Source of the DNA: Litorivivens lipolytica
GTDB taxonomy: Bacteria > Pseudomonadota > Gammaproteobacteria > Pseudomonadales > Spongiibacteraceae
Direction: 5' to 3'
Assembly: GCF_014191715.1 (NCBI RefSeq)
Contig: NZ_JACHWY010000003.1
Location: 124,001 to 188,000, forward strand
DNA length: 64,000 bases
The position numbers and the translations under genes were made by a program. Under the pieces are notes generated by a model, which saw nothing but the letters and a program-made list of their open reading frames with translations, had not been told where the DNA came from and did not search any database. Position 1 is the first letter of the stretch; each line of letters starts with the position of its first letter. Shown here in pieces: positions 25,252 through 37,315 of the stretch.

Positions 25252-26172
25252 ATGAGCCGCCCATTCCCCGATTATTTGCGTCAGTGCCAACAGCGCATTG
25301 ACGATGCCCTGCCGCGCCTGATTGGCAAAGCAGCCTCCGAATACGCTGAGCATGCGGCACCTCATCTGGAGCGGCTTTTCGAGTCGATTCACTACAGCAC
25401 ACTCAACGGCGGCAAACGGGTGCGCCCGGTACTGGTGTACGCGGCGGCTCGCGCTGTTAATCCGGGCTTTGCCAATGACGAGGCACTGGATCATGTAGCG
25501 GCTGCCGTGGAATGCATACACGCCTATTCACTGGTGCATGACGATCTCCCCGCCATGGACGACGATGATCTGCGCCGGGGCAAACCAACCTGTCATATTG
25601 CCTTTGACGAGGCCACGGCCATTCTCGCCGGGGACGGTCTGCAAAGTCTGGCGTTTGAATTGCTGGCGTCGGTTCCCGATTTGGCCGACAACCGCCGGCT
25701 GGCGCTGATTCGCACACTGGCAGCTGCCTCTGGCCCACGCGGCATGGTCGGCGGTCAGGCCATTGATCTTGGCGCAGTGAACCAGTCGCCCACGCTGGAA
25801 ACGCTGGAAGCCATGCACCAGCTCAAAACCGGCGCCTTGCTGCGCGCCGCAGTGCGTCTTGGCGCTCAATACGCTGGAGCCAACAATGACCAACTGCGCC
25901 GACTCGACGATTACGGCCGCGCCATCGGTCTAGCTTTTCAGGTTCAGGACGACATCCTCGATATAGAGGGCAGCACGGAGAAGCTCGGTAAAACCCAGGG
26001 TGCCGATATCGCTCGCAATAAGCCCACCTACCCGGCCCTGCTGGGTCTGGAGGGCGCCAAACAGCGTGCTCAGGCCCTGTTTGAGGAAGCCATGGCGGCT
26101 ATTGCCAATTTTGATGATCAGGCCCAGCGACTGCGGGAACTCGCCGAGTTTATCGTCCAGCGCGAGCACTGA
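25252..26172 (+). CDS. ispA: Farnesyl diphosphate synthase
   Basis: This 306-residue prenyltransferase condenses isopentenyl diphosphate with dimethylallyl and geranyl diphosphate to make farnesyl diphosphate for quinones, undecaprenol and other isoprenoids. The first Asp-rich motif is DDLPAMDDDD (about 92-101) and the second is DDILD (about 231-235). GGKRVRP and QLKTGALLRA are further family blocks. It sits between xseB and dxs, which supplies precursor through the methylerythritol phosphate route, so precursor formation and chain elongation genes are linked. Confidence 0.96.
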   Translation: MSRPFPDYLRQCQQRIDDALPRLIGKAASEYAEHAAPHLERLFESIHYSTLNGGKRVRPVLVYAAARAVNPGFANDEALDHVAAAVECIHAYSLVHDDLPAMDDDDLRRGKPTCHIAFDEATAILAGDGLQSLAFELLASVPDLADNRRLALIRTLAAASGPRGMVGGQAIDLGAVNQSPTLETLEAMHQLKTGALLRAAVRLGAQYAGANNDQLRRLDDYGRAIGLAFQVQDDILDIEGSTEKLGKTQGADIARNKPTYPALLGLEGAKQRAQALFEEAMAAIANFDDQAQRLRELAEFIVQREH

Positions 26173-26281
26173 TCCGTCGCCGCACCCCCGATGGGGACAC
26201 TCAAGATGAACTTTCAGTTACAATAGCGCCCACTGGCCTCGACCCGGCTCCTGACTCAATACACGACCCACAACGGTGCTC

Positions 26282-28195
26282 ATGTTTAAAGAAATTCCCC
26301 TACAGCGCCCCAACACACCGCTGCTGGATCGCATTACGGCTCCCGCTGACCTGAGAGGCCAGAGCGAGGAATCCCTGAGTGCCCTCGCCAAGGAGCTGCG
26401 CGAATACCTGCTATACACCGTCGGTCGCACCGGCGGACATTTTGGCGCCGGTCTGGGCGTGGTCGAGCTGACGCTGGCCCTGCATTATGTCTATAACACC
26501 CCGGAAGACCGTCTGGTCTGGGATGTGGGCCACCAGTGCTACCCCCATAAAATTATTACCGGCCGCCGCGAGCAAATGCACACCATGCGCATGGCCGATG
26601 GTCTGGCGGGCTTTCCGAAACGCGCCGAAAGTGACTACGACACCTTCGGTGTGGGTCATTCCAGCACCAGCATCAGCGCTGCGCTGGGGATGGCACTGGC
26701 TGCACGACAGAAGGGCGAAGATCGCCGTACCGTGGCTGTAATCGGCGACGGCGCCATGACCGCCGGCATGGCCTTTGAAGCCATCAACCACGCCGCCCAC
26801 TGCCGGGCCAATATGCTGGTGGTGTTGAACGACAATCAGATGTCGATCTCCAAAAACGAAGGCGGGCTTAACACCTACTTCTCGAAGATTTGGGCCTCCA
26901 AGGTCTACAACAATATCCGCGATGGCGGCAAAGAGATTCTCGCCAAACTCCCCGGCAACCCGAAAGAACTCGTAGGCCGGCTGGAAGAATATATGAAAGG
27001 CATGGTGGCCCCTGCCACCCTGTTTGAAGAGCTGGGCTTTAACTACATCGGCCCCATCGACGGTCATGATCTCGATGTGCTGGTACCGACCATTCGCAAT
27101 ATGCGCGATCTGGAAGGCCCGCAACTGCTCCACATCATCACCCGCAAGGGCAAGGGCTTTGAGCCCGCCGAGAAAGACCCGATCGGCTACCACGCCATTA
27201 CCAAGATCGAACCAAAACCTGCCCAGCCCAAACCGGTCACCAAGCCCAAAGGCCCGAAATACCAGAAGGTATTCGGTGACTGGCTGTGCGATACCGCCGC
27301 TATCGACCAGCGTTTGGTGGGCATTACTCCGGCCATGTGCGAAGGCTCGGGCATGGTGGAATTTTCCGAGCGTTTTGCCGACCGCTACTACGACGTCGCA
27401 ATCGCCGAGCAGCACGCGCTGACACTCGCTGCTGGCATGGCCTGCGAAGGCCTGAAACCTGTCGTGGCAATTTACTCGACCTTCCTGCAGCGCGGCTACG
27501 ACCAGCTGATTCATGATATTGCCCTGCAGAATCTGGACGTCACCTTCGGCATTGACCGAGCTGGCCTCGTCGGCGAAGACGGGCCGACGCACGCAGGCGC
27601 CTTTGACCTGAGCTATCTGCGCTGTATTCCTAACATGCTCATCATGGCGCCGTCAGACGAAAACGAAACCCGGCAACTGCTCTACACCGGTTTTTGTTTC
27701 AATGGCCCCGCCGCTATCCGCTATCCTCGCGGCACCGGCCCCGGCGCCTTGATCGAGCGCGAAATGCGCGAGCTGCCGATTGGCAAAGGGGTATTGAAGC
27801 GCGAAGGCAAAAGCGTTGCGATCCTCAGTTTCGGTACCCTGCTGCCCGCCGCCTTGGAAGCAGCGGAGAAACTGGATGCCAGTGTGGCAGATATGCGCTT
27901 TGTTAAACCACTGGATGAAGAACTGATTCTGCGACTGGCCGACAGCCACGATCTGATTGTGACTTTGGAAGAGAACGCCATTGCCGGAGGTGCCGGCAGC
28001 GCCGCTAACGAATTCCTGCACGCTACTTCACGCAACAACCCGGTGTTGAATCTCGGTTTGCCCGACGAATTTACCGATCACGGTAACCACACGGAAATGC
28101 TGGCAAGCTGCGGACTCAGCAGCGAAGGCGTGTATAGCGCTATCTGCGAACGCCTGCAGCAGAGCGATTTGAAAGCGGCGGTTCATAAATCCTGA
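26282..28195 (+). CDS. dxs: 1-deoxy-D-xylulose-5-phosphate synthase
   Basis: Dxs joins pyruvate and glyceraldehyde 3-phosphate with thiamine diphosphate, the first step of the methylerythritol phosphate isoprenoid pathway. The 637-residue protein shows GHQCYPHKI near the start, the ThDP-binding [13 protein letters not shown] followed by [13 protein letters not shown], the [12 protein letters not shown] glutamate, and [12 protein letters not shown]. The ATG at 26282 is used; a GTG two codons earlier is possible. It closes the xseB-ispA-dxs group. A GTCATTGCGAG-type palindrome follows its stop and separates it from the convergent ilvA. Confidence 0.97.
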   Translation: MFKEIPLQRPNTPLLDRITAPADLRGQSEESLSALAKELREYLLYTVGRTGGHFGAGLGVVELTLALHYVYNTPEDRLVWDVGHQCYPHKIITGRREQMHTMRMADGLAGFPKRAESDYDTFGVGHSSTSISAALGMALAARQKGEDRRTVAVIGDGAMTAGMAFEAINHAAHCRANMLVVLNDNQMSISKNEGGLNTYFSKIWASKVYNNIRDGGKEILAKLPGNPKELVGRLEEYMKGMVAPATLFEELGFNYIGPIDGHDLDVLVPTIRNMRDLEGPQLLHIITRKGKGFEPAEKDPIGYHAITKIEPKPAQPKPVTKPKGPKYQKVFGDWLCDTAAIDQRLVGITPAMCEGSGMVEFSERFADRYYDVAIAEQHALTLAAGMACEGLKPVVAIYSTFLQRGYDQLIHDIALQNLDVTFGIDRAGLVGEDGPTHAGAFDLSYLRCIPNMLIMAPSDENETRQLLYTGFCFNGPAAIRYPRGTGPGALIEREMRELPIGKGVLKREGKSVAILSFGTLLPAALEAAEKLDASVADMRFVKPLDEELILRLADSHDLIVTLEENAIAGGAGSAANEFLHATSRNNPVLNLGLPDEFTDHGNHTEMLASCGLSSEGVYSAICERLQQSDLKAAVHKS

Positions 28196-28204
28196 ACTAC
28201 TCTA

Positions 28205-28282
28205 GTCATTGCGAGTAACGCGAAGCAATCTCGTAAATATGGCGCCTACTGATGGAGATTGCTTCGCTGCGCTCGCAATGAC
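28205..28282. repeat. Palindromic GTCATTGCGAG repeat between dxs and ilvA
   Basis: The two 28-base arms (28205-28232 and 28255-28282) are inverted complements at 24 of 28 positions and are separated by 22 bases. The outer GTCATTGCGAG and the inner GCGAAGCAATCTC blocks match exactly. The core is shared with the shorter palindrome at 5729-5759. This is a dispersed, MITE-like or REP-like repeat placed between convergent genes, and it could form a long stem in RNA. Confidence 0.8.
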
Positions 28283-28285
28283 GGA

Positions 28286-29803
<1,518 letters not shown>

Positions 29804-29922
29804 AGTGGTTCCTTACAGGTAAATGCGCGTGAATAAAGGCGCAGTCTACCGTGAACCCCAACAGGCTCGCTACCCGGAGCCCGAGCTTTTATAATGCGCG
29901 CTTTTACCGCGCAGGTGCCCCC

Positions 29923-30600
29923 ATGACCCAGGACGAACTCAAACAGGCCGTAGCCGCTGCTGCCATTGAAGAAGTGAAACAAGCCATCCTCGACGGCGAA
30001 ATTATCGGCATCGGCACCGGCTCCACCGCCAATTGTTTTATCGACCTGCTCGCTGAATACCGCGACGACATCAAAGGCACCGTCGCCAGCTCGGAAGCCT
30101 CCGCCGAACGCCTGAAAAAACACGGCATCGAGGTCTATGACCTGAATGCGGTCGACAGCATTGCGGTTTACGTAGACGGCGCCGACGAGTCTAATCACGC
30201 ACTCGAACTCATCAAAGGCGGTGGCGCTGCGCTGACCCGCGAGAAAATTGTCGCGGCGGTCGCCAAGCGTTTTATCTGCATCGCCGATGAAAGCAAACTG
30301 GTCGATCAGCTCGGCGCCTTCCCCCTGCCTATCGAAGTACTCCCCATGGCCCGTAGCCATGTGGGGCGTGAACTGGTGAAACTGGGCGGTGATCCCGTAT
30401 ACCGCGAAGGTGTAGTCACCGATAACGGCAATATTATTCTGGATGTGTACAACTTCCCGATTGCCACGCCGCGCAAGACTGAAGAAGCGATCAACAATAT
30501 TGTGGGCGTGGTGACTAATGGGATTTTTGCTAACCGGGCAGCGGATGTTTTGTTGTTGGGGACACAGAATGGTGTGAAGACTTTGACGCCTAAAGGCTGA
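29923..30600 (+). CDS. rpiA: Ribose-5-phosphate isomerase A
   Basis: RpiA interconverts ribose 5-phosphate and ribulose 5-phosphate in the pentose phosphate pathway. The 225-residue protein has GIGTGSTA near 30, [19 protein letters not shown] and the PIEVLPMA block. The start at 29923 gives the family N-terminus ([10 protein letters not shown]). A frame extending 24 codons upstream reaches into the promoter region. It is divergent from ilvA. A 487-bp repeat element begins 67 bases after its stop. Confidence 0.96.
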   Translation: MTQDELKQAVAAAAIEEVKQAILDGEIIGIGTGSTANCFIDLLAEYRDDIKGTVASSEASAERLKKHGIEVYDLNAVDSIAVYVDGADESNHALELIKGGGAALTREKIVAAVAKRFICIADESKLVDQLGAFPLPIEVLPMARSHVGRELVKLGGDPVYREGVVTDNGNIILDVYNFPIATPRKTEEAINNIVGVVTNGIFANRAADVLLLGTQNGVKTLTPKG

Positions 30601-30666
30601 TCGAAAAAGGCTCTCAGGATCAGCTAGGGAGCCACTTCTTCATTATTGTCTTAATGTTTAATTGCA

Positions 30667-31153
30667 GGTTTCGCCCTGCTGGGCGAGTGACTTCTTTTTG
30701 CATGCCCAAAAAGAAGTAACCAAGAAAAAGGGCACCCTGTTCCGCAGTCGGTCTCCGCTGCGCTCCAACCGATCCCTTGCGCGCTTCGCATCCGGCGGCG
30801 CAAACGGAAACTCGCCCTATCGGGCTCAGACACCCGTTTGCTTCATCCGCCGGCTACTCCAGTGCTCAGCTGCTCCAAAGGGACTCGCCGGGCTGGAACG
30901 AACGGTGCCACCGAACTTGCAGCTGGCACCCGGAATCCCCTTTGGAGGCGCCGAGAAGCGCAGAGCAACAACGGGCCAGAGCGAGCACTGTTCGAGTCCC
31001 GAAGCGGCGATAGCCGCGGAGGTCGAGTTGCGCAGCGACCGTTGTTGATCGAGCATCGCAGGGAACCCGAAGGGCGCCGGAACAGGGGTGTCCTTCTTTG
31101 GGTTACCTTTCTTGGACAAGCAAGAAAGGTAACTCGCCCAGCAGGGCGAAACC
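30667..31153. mobile_element. 487-bp non-coding element with perfect 22-bp terminal inverted repeats
   Basis: The ends, 30667-30688 and 31132-31153, are perfect inverted complements (first bases GGTTTCGCCCTGCTGGGCGA). Inward similarity continues for several tens of bases. Each end also carries its own hairpin: perfect 10-base arms at 30690-30699/30708-30717 on the left and perfect 13-base arms at 31102-31114/31121-31133 on the right. A further complementary pair, CTCCAAAGGG and CCCTTTGGAG, lies in the middle. The frames inside are short and overlap on both strands, so no transposase is encoded. No target-site duplication is evident. It is best read as a MITE-like or dispersed intergenic repeat between rpiA and the CorA-type gene. 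Confidence 0.75.
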
Positions 31154-31195
31154 CGTGCTCTCAGTCACAAGAACAAGGCGACTCCCGCCAACCCC

Positions 31196-32164
31196 CTACA
31201 ACCACTGTTTCCTCCGAAACAACAACACCTCCCAAACCACAACCGCCACACAAATCCCACACACAAACCAAAACGCCCAGCCATTATCGGCCCCCGGCAT
31301 CCCACCCACATTAATCCCGAGCAAACCGGTAAAAAATCCAAGAGGCAGAAAGATCGCTGCAACTATCGACAGTACATACATCCGCCGGTTGGCTTCTTCC
31401 GATATCTGGTTATTCAATTCTTCCTGCGCGACACCCGCGCGTTCACGCACGCTGTCGAGCACTTCGATGTAGAGGGTCAGCCGGTCGGCGGTCTCGCGCA
31501 TTCTCAGCTTCTGCATATCGTCAAACCAGGAGGGCGCGTCGAGCTGGATGCGGTTGAGGGCTTCGCGCTGGGGGGCGATGTAGCGGCGCAGGGCGATCAG
31601 TTCACGGCGCATATCCGAAAGTTCGGCGCGCATCGCCTGCCGGCTTTCGGTTAATACCTGCTCTTCCAGCTCAGCCACCTGATCCTCAAGCTCATCGATA
31701 GCGTCATGCATGCGGGCGGTTAACTGGGCCGCCAACAACGCGATAAACTCAGCGGCGGTTGTCGGGCCCGTTCCGTTGCGAATCTTGCTGATAATGTCAT
31801 CGACCGATAGCAGCCTTCGGCGGCGAGACGAGATAATGCGCTTGCCGTCACTCCACAGCCGGATCGAGACCATATCCTCGGGATCGGCACCGGGGTTCAT
31901 ATTCACACCGCGCAAGGCCATCAGCAGCGTCTTGCCAGCGACCGAGGCCCGCGGCCGGGTTTCTTCGGCTAAGAGCGCGGAAACCGCAATGGGGTCGAGA
32001 TCACTCTTCTCGGTGATCCAGTGCTGGGCTTCGGCTTTACTGTAGTCGAAATGCAGCCAGAGCAAGCCCTGATCCGGCGCCCACCCCTCAATCTCCTCGG
32101 CCTGCAGCTCCTTCGCTCCACCGTCGCCGTCAAACAGAAACGCATAGATCAGTCCGTCGAGCAT
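31196..32164 (-). CDS. CorA/ZntB-type divalent cation transporter
   Basis: This 322-residue inner-membrane transporter is of the 2-TM-GxN family. A large cytoplasmic domain (about 1-255) with long coiled-coil-like helices (AELEEQVLTESRQAMRAEL region) is followed by two C-terminal membrane helices. The pore signature after the first helix reads LLGINVGG rather than the GMN of CorA, which fits ZntB-like proton-coupled zinc transporters better than magnesium CorA. The short loop GADNGWAFW and the final basic tail (RRKQW) are also typical. AGGAG lies seven bases before its ATG. Its stop lies just 42 bases from the repeat element. Confidence 0.88.
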   Translation of the reverse strand: MLDGLIYAFLFDGDGGAKELQAEEIEGWAPDQGLLWLHFDYSKAEAQHWITEKSDLDPIAVSALLAEETRPRASVAGKTLLMALRGVNMNPGADPEDMVSIRLWSDGKRIISSRRRRLLSVDDIISKIRNGTGPTTAAEFIALLAAQLTARMHDAIDELEDQVAELEEQVLTESRQAMRAELSDMRRELIALRRYIAPQREALNRIQLDAPSWFDDMQKLRMRETADRLTLYIEVLDSVRERAGVAQEELNNQISEEANRRMYVLSIVAAIFLPLGFFTGLLGINVGGMPGADNGWAFWFVCGICVAVVVWEVLLFRRKQWL

Positions 32165-32342
32165 CCTTCATCTCCTCGTGTTCACTACCGCTATAGAAAC
32201 CTGAGCAGGGGTTCTAAGGCAATAATTCGCCATTGATGAGTACAATGAATCATACTTTTTCACAGCATTTGGCCTGACGCTCTCGCCCTGCCGCGAAGCC
32301 CGCCTACAATGCGCACTCTGTTGCACAGGAGCCAAGATAAGC

Positions 32343-33218
32343 ATGAAAATCGGTATCTGCATTCCCTATATGAAACGCGGCATTGACCGCAAAACCCTGT
32401 TGGATTGGTGCCGCGCCATCGACGACGGCCCCTTCGACAGCCTCTCCTGTGGCGAGCGCATCACCGGTTATACCTATGAAATGCGCAACTTTCTGGCCGC
32501 GGCAGCGGCAGTTACCGAGCGCGTGCGCATCATTCCCTCGCTTTACGTGCTGCCGATGCACAATGCCGTGTGGGCCGCCAAGGAACTGGCGACGCTGGAC
32601 GTTATTTCCGAAGGCCGGGTTACCGTGACCGTTGGTGTCGGCGGCCGTGAGGATGACTACAAAGCCGTGGGCGCTTCGTTCAAAAACCGCTTCCAGCGCA
32701 TGGATGATCAGATTGCCGAAATGAAACGCATCTGGTCAGGCGAGCCCCCCTTCGAGGGCGCCGATATCGTCGGTCCCGATCCGGTGCAGGCCGGCGGCCC
32801 GCCAATTCTGGCAGGCTCCATGGGCCCGAAAAGCATCAAACGCGTCTCGAAATGGGCCGACGGTCTCTACGGTTTTGCGATGGATGGCAACGCGGACCTG
32901 ATCAAACACTTCTTCGATTCAGCAACCGATGCCTGGGCCGAATCCGGTCGTAGCGAAAAGCCCTACCTGATGGGCGGTTTCTGGTATTCTCTCGCCGATG
33001 GCGCGGAGCAGTCTCTGCAGAACTACGTGTTCGACTACCTTAAGATTTTCGGGGAAAAGGAGGCCACCTCCATCGCCAAGACCATGAAGATGCACACCCC
33101 GGAAGCCATCGCCGAAGGCATTAAAGCCATCGAGGCACTCGGCGCCGAGGAAATCCAGCTGGTGCCCGCCACCGCTGATATCAAGGAAGTGGAGCGCCTC
33201 GCCAAACTGTTGTCGTAA
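32343..33218 (+). CDS. LLM-class F420/FMN-type oxidoreductase
   Basis: This 291-residue TIM-barrel oxidoreductase of the luciferase-like superfamily belongs to a different subgroup from the one at 11160-12038. Motifs are CIPYMKRGIDR, the block VTVTVGVGGREDDYKAVGA (like the GRxxxGVGxG pattern), and PPILAGSMGPKSIKRVSKWADG. These enzymes act on small organics with a deazaflavin or flavin. The physiological substrate is not indicated. The gene is divergent from the CorA-type gene and lies 23 bases before mutM, so it may form one transcript with mutM-coaD-ferredoxin, though a functional link is not apparent. Confidence 0.88.
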   Translation: MKIGICIPYMKRGIDRKTLLDWCRAIDDGPFDSLSCGERITGYTYEMRNFLAAAAAVTERVRIIPSLYVLPMHNAVWAAKELATLDVISEGRVTVTVGVGGREDDYKAVGASFKNRFQRMDDQIAEMKRIWSGEPPFEGADIVGPDPVQAGGPPILAGSMGPKSIKRVSKWADGLYGFAMDGNADLIKHFFDSATDAWAESGRSEKPYLMGGFWYSLADGAEQSLQNYVFDYLKIFGEKEATSIAKTMKMHTPEAIAEGIKAIEALGAEEIQLVPATADIKEVERLAKLLS

Positions 33219-33241
33219 CACTTCATTTGTAAAGAGAAAGA

Positions 33242-34060
33242 ATGCCCGAACTGCCTGAAGTCGAAACTGTGCGCCGGGGGATAGAAGCCCCCCTGCGCCA
33301 ACAGCAAATCACCCGCATGATCATTCGCGACCCGCGCCTGCGCTGGCCGGTGGATGAGGCGCTGCCGGCACAGATCGCGCAGGCGACGGTGTCCGGTGTC
33401 AGCCGCCGCGCCAAGTATTTGCTGGTAGAAACCGATCGCGGTCGATTGATGGTGCACCTGGGTATGTCCGGGCGCCTTTATTTTGTACCCGCGGGCACGC
33501 CAGCCGGCGTACACGACCATATCGACTGGGAGCTGGGTAACGGTCAGGCGCTTCGCTACACCGATCCCCGCCGCTTTGGCTCGGTGCACTGGTTGCTGCC
33601 GGATGCCAGCGGCCATGCGCTGCTCGATCATCTAGGGCCGGAACCCCTGTCCGAGGATTTCAGCGGCGAACTCCTCTACCAGCGTTCGCGCAAACGCAGC
33701 AGCGCGATAAAAACCTTCATTATGGATGGCCGCATCGTCGTGGGCGTGGGCAACATTTACGCCAACGAAGCGCTGTTTCGCGCCGGCATCCACCCCAAAC
33801 TCGCAGCCGGCAAAGTATCGCGACCGCGCTATGAGAAGCTCGCTACCGAAATCAAACAGGTGCTGGCGGAAGCCATCGCCCAGGGCGGCACCACACTCAA
33901 GGATTTTCTCGGTGGCGACGGTAAGCCCGGCTACTTCAAACAGGAATTGTCGGTGTATGGTCGCGGCGGTTTGCACTGTCTGCGCTGCGATACCCTGCTC
34001 AAGGAAATCCGTCTGGGCCAGCGCGCCACTGTATTCTGCCCCAGCTGCCAGAAGCGCTGA
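33242..34060 (+). CDS. mutM: Formamidopyrimidine-DNA glycosylase
   Basis: MutM removes 8-oxoguanine and formamidopyrimidines from DNA and nicks the strand. The 272-residue protein starts [15 protein letters not shown]: the catalytic Pro2 (after Met removal) and Glu3 are present. Lys58 within the RRAKYLL segment, HLGMSGRL, and the C-terminal zinc finger (CLRCDTLL then FCPSCQKR, Cys4) complete the family. It is followed 68 bases later by coaD. The mutM-coaD order is common in Proteobacteria. Confidence 0.97.
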   Translation: MPELPEVETVRRGIEAPLRQQQITRMIIRDPRLRWPVDEALPAQIAQATVSGVSRRAKYLLVETDRGRLMVHLGMSGRLYFVPAGTPAGVHDHIDWELGNGQALRYTDPRRFGSVHWLLPDASGHALLDHLGPEPLSEDFSGELLYQRSRKRSSAIKTFIMDGRIVVGVGNIYANEALFRAGIHPKLAAGKVSRPRYEKLATEIKQVLAEAIAQGGTTLKDFLGGDGKPGYFKQELSVYGRGGLHCLRCDTLLKEIRLGQRATVFCPSCQKR

Positions 34061-34128
34061 GTTTTGGCTGAAGGCTGGCCCGTGCTACCATTGCCGGCCC
34101 TTGTTACACAGCAGCAGACACGCAGATT

Positions 34129-34856
<728 letters not shown>

Positions 34857-34882
34857 CCGGTTATTGCCTACGGAGCCGCGCC

Positions 34883-36631
34883 ATGCGCTTTCTGCTTATC
34901 GCCCTCACTGCCACACTTCTTGCCTGTTCGGCTAAGCCTCCACAAGAGCCCCCGGAAGAACCCAAAACGGATATCGTTCCCGAAGCTGCCTCAGGATTCT
35001 CTGATGTAAAACGCGCCACCGCCCGCGAATTTATGGCGGTGACCGCCAACCCCCACGCCAGCAACGCCGCCCGCGCGATTCTCGAACGCGGGGGCAGCGC
35101 CGTTGACGCCGCGATTGCCGCGCAACTGGTATTGGGATTGGTAGAACCACAATCCTCTGGCATCGGCGGTGGTGCTTTTGTGCTGCACTGGGATGCGGAT
35201 CAGAAAAAACTCAGTAGCTGGGATGGCCGGGAAACAGCGCCTGCTCGCCTCACCGACGAGCATTTTCTGAAAGACGGCAACGCCATGTCGTTTTTTGAGG
35301 CCGTGATCGGCGGCCATTCTGTCGGTACGCCGGGGGTTATCGCCCTGCTGGAAGACCTGCATCAGCGCCACGGCAAGCTGCCCTGGAAATCCCTGTTTCA
35401 GCCCGCTATTAAACTGGCAGAGACAGGCTTTGAGATTTCTCCCCGCCTCCACATTCTGCTGGAAAGAATGCCCAAGGTTGCGGTGAACCCCGCCATCACT
35501 GCGTATTTTTTTGAGGCCGACGGCACAACGCCGAAACCGGTGGGCTCGCTGCTCAAAAATCCCGAGTACGCGGCCAGCCTGAGATTGATCGCGCGGCAAG
35601 GTCGCAACGGCTTTTATAAGGGCAAGCTCGCGAAAGCGATGGTTGCGGCGGTCGCGAACGACCCTAACCGTGCCGGCCTGCTAAGCGAATCCGATCTGGC
35701 AAACTACCGCGCCATTGAACGCCCGGCAATTTGCAGCAGCTTCCGACAATACCGCGTCTGTGGCATGCCACCGCCATCATCGGGCGGCACTACCGTCGGC
35801 GCCATTCTCGGCACACTGCAGCACGTCACCTCAAAGCGCGACCCGCTCTATCAGCAGTGGCACAACTTCGCGGAAGCCTCTCAGCTGGCCTTTGCGGATC
35901 GCAATCACTACGTTGCCGACCCGGACTTTGTATCAGTGCCCACCAAGGGTCTGGTAGAGAATGACTATCTCAAGCAGCGCAGCCGCCTGATTCAACACGA
36001 TGCGCCGATGCGCAAAGCCCCGGTAGGCCAGCCGCCCGGCGCTGGCAACAGCCGACTGGTCAGCGCCAGCTCGCCAGAGTTACCTTCGACCACCCACGTT
36101 TCCATTGTCGACGCCGAGGGCAATATCGTCAGCATGACCAGCAGTATTGAAACCGCGTTCGGCTCGAGGGTATTTGTCGGCGGCTTTTTGCTGAACAACC
36201 AGCTCACGGATTTTTCCTTCGAGCCGGATAACGCCAAGGGCTTGATCGCTAACCGCGCGCAGGGCGGCAAACGGCCGCGCTCGTCCATGTCGCCGACCAT
36301 CGTGTTTGAAGGCGAGCAGCCGCGCCTGGTTATCGGTTCCCCCGGCGGCTCGCGCATCATCAACTATGTCGCCCGAACGATCTGGGATATTCTGGAAAAC
36401 GGTCAAACCGTCGCCGACGCCGTCGCAGCGCCCCATATCATCGCGATGGGACGGGGACTTGAGCTGGAAAAAGGCCGCGTTAAACCACCCTTGGTAGAGC
36501 AGTTGGAAGCGCTCGGGCACAACGTTCGCCTGAAGGATCAAACCTCAGGGCTGCACGCTATTCAGATCAAGGAACAGAGCATTGAAGGCGGCGCCGATCC
36601 GCGCCGGGAGGGCACAATTGCCGGGCGCTGA
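34883..36631 (+). CDS. ggt: Gamma-glutamyltransferase, predicted lipoprotein
   Basis: This periplasmic Ntn-hydrolase cleaves the gamma-glutamyl bond of glutathione and related peptides. The 582-residue precursor would self-cleave before the catalytic Thr of the motif STTHVSIVDAEGN (about 398), and SSPGG-like GSPGGSRIINYV lies in the small subunit. The N-terminus MRFLLIALTATLLAC shows a lipobox (LLAC), so it is likely lipidated and membrane-anchored instead of free in the periplasm. It lies 26 bases after the ferredoxin gene. Its stop is 20 bases from the convergent riboflavin synthase gene. Confidence 0.95.
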   Translation: MRFLLIALTATLLACSAKPPQEPPEEPKTDIVPEAASGFSDVKRATAREFMAVTANPHASNAARAILERGGSAVDAAIAAQLVLGLVEPQSSGIGGGAFVLHWDADQKKLSSWDGRETAPARLTDEHFLKDGNAMSFFEAVIGGHSVGTPGVIALLEDLHQRHGKLPWKSLFQPAIKLAETGFEISPRLHILLERMPKVAVNPAITAYFFEADGTTPKPVGSLLKNPEYAASLRLIARQGRNGFYKGKLAKAMVAAVANDPNRAGLLSESDLANYRAIERPAICSSFRQYRVCGMPPPSSGGTTVGAILGTLQHVTSKRDPLYQQWHNFAEASQLAFADRNHYVADPDFVSVPTKGLVENDYLKQRSRLIQHDAPMRKAPVGQPPGAGNSRLVSASSPELPSTTHVSIVDAEGNIVSMTSSIETAFGSRVFVGGFLLNNQLTDFSFEPDNAKGLIANRAQGGKRPRSSMSPTIVFEGEQPRLVIGSPGGSRIINYVARTIWDILENGQTVADAVAAPHIIAMGRGLELEKGRVKPPLVEQLEALGHNVRLKDQTSGLHAIQIKEQSIEGGADPRREGTIAGR

Positions 36632-36651
36632 TTCACCGGCCACAGCGCCGG

Positions 36652-37272
36652 CTAATGCACTTCTCGCTCTGCCAATACCCGCTCCACGGTATCGACAATC
36701 ACCTGAGTCTGGCGATCCACTTCGATATTGACCCGATCGCCAAGCTGCAAATCAGACAGGTTAGTGACGCGCAGGGTTTCGGGGATCAGACACACAGAAA
36801 AGCGCCTTCGCTCCCGATCAAAGTCCGCCACCGTCAGGCTACAACCGTGCAAGCCGATAAAGCCCTTTTTAAACACGTATTTGACCAGCTCCGGCGGCAA
36901 CTGAAAGGTCATGGTGCAATTGTTTTCCGGCGTTTCCAGCGCGATCAATTCGGCCGTGCCATCCACATGACCGGATATCAGATGGCCACCGATTTCGGCG
37001 CCCTGATTCGCCGAGCGCTCGACATTCAGTAAATCGCCTTCACGCAACTGGCCCAGCGTCGTCAGCGACAGGGTTTCCTGCATCGCATCAAAGTGTACCT
37101 TCACGCCGTCGATGGCTGTCACGGTCATGCAGGCACCGTTCAATCCCACGCTGGCGCCAATGGTCAGCCCAGCAACCAGCGCCTCATTCAGCTCGACTAC
37201 CAGCTGGCTCAAACCCGGTTTTTGGGTCAGTTCCACCAGCGGAAACGCGCCGGCGACAATTCCTGTGTACAT
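36652..37272 (-). CDS. ribE: Riboflavin synthase alpha subunit
   Basis: The enzyme dismutates two 6,7-dimethyl-8-ribityllumazine molecules into riboflavin and its pyrimidine precursor. The 206-residue protein begins MYTGIV, in place of MFTGIV, and contains two lumazine-binding barrel repeats. The first carries GASVGLNGACMTV, and the second GFIGLHGCSLTVADFD. The trimer-forming C-terminal helix follows. No FMN riboswitch-like element is apparent in the space upstream. It sits after a YhhN-family gene on the same strand, 43 bases away. Confidence 0.95.
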   Translation of the reverse strand: MYTGIVAGAFPLVELTQKPGLSQLVVELNEALVAGLTIGASVGLNGACMTVTAIDGVKVHFDAMQETLSLTTLGQLREGDLLNVERSANQGAEIGGHLISGHVDGTAELIALETPENNCTMTFQLPPELVKYVFKKGFIGLHGCSLTVADFDRERRRFSVCLIPETLRVTNLSDLQLGDRVNIEVDRQTQVIVDTVERVLAEREVH

Positions 37273-37315
37273 AAACTATCCAAATTCGTTTTAAATGCCT
37301 TACTTGGTCACAGAC

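Noticed and set aside
26411-27592. 393-codon frame opposite dxs
   Set aside because: It is a shadow of dxs with no recognisable domain and coding-like composition only because of the high-GC third-position pattern.
30662-31314. Several overlapping frames of 60-158 codons in the 487-bp element
   Set aside because: They overlap each other on both strands, contain inverted-repeat sequence and no protein-like domain.
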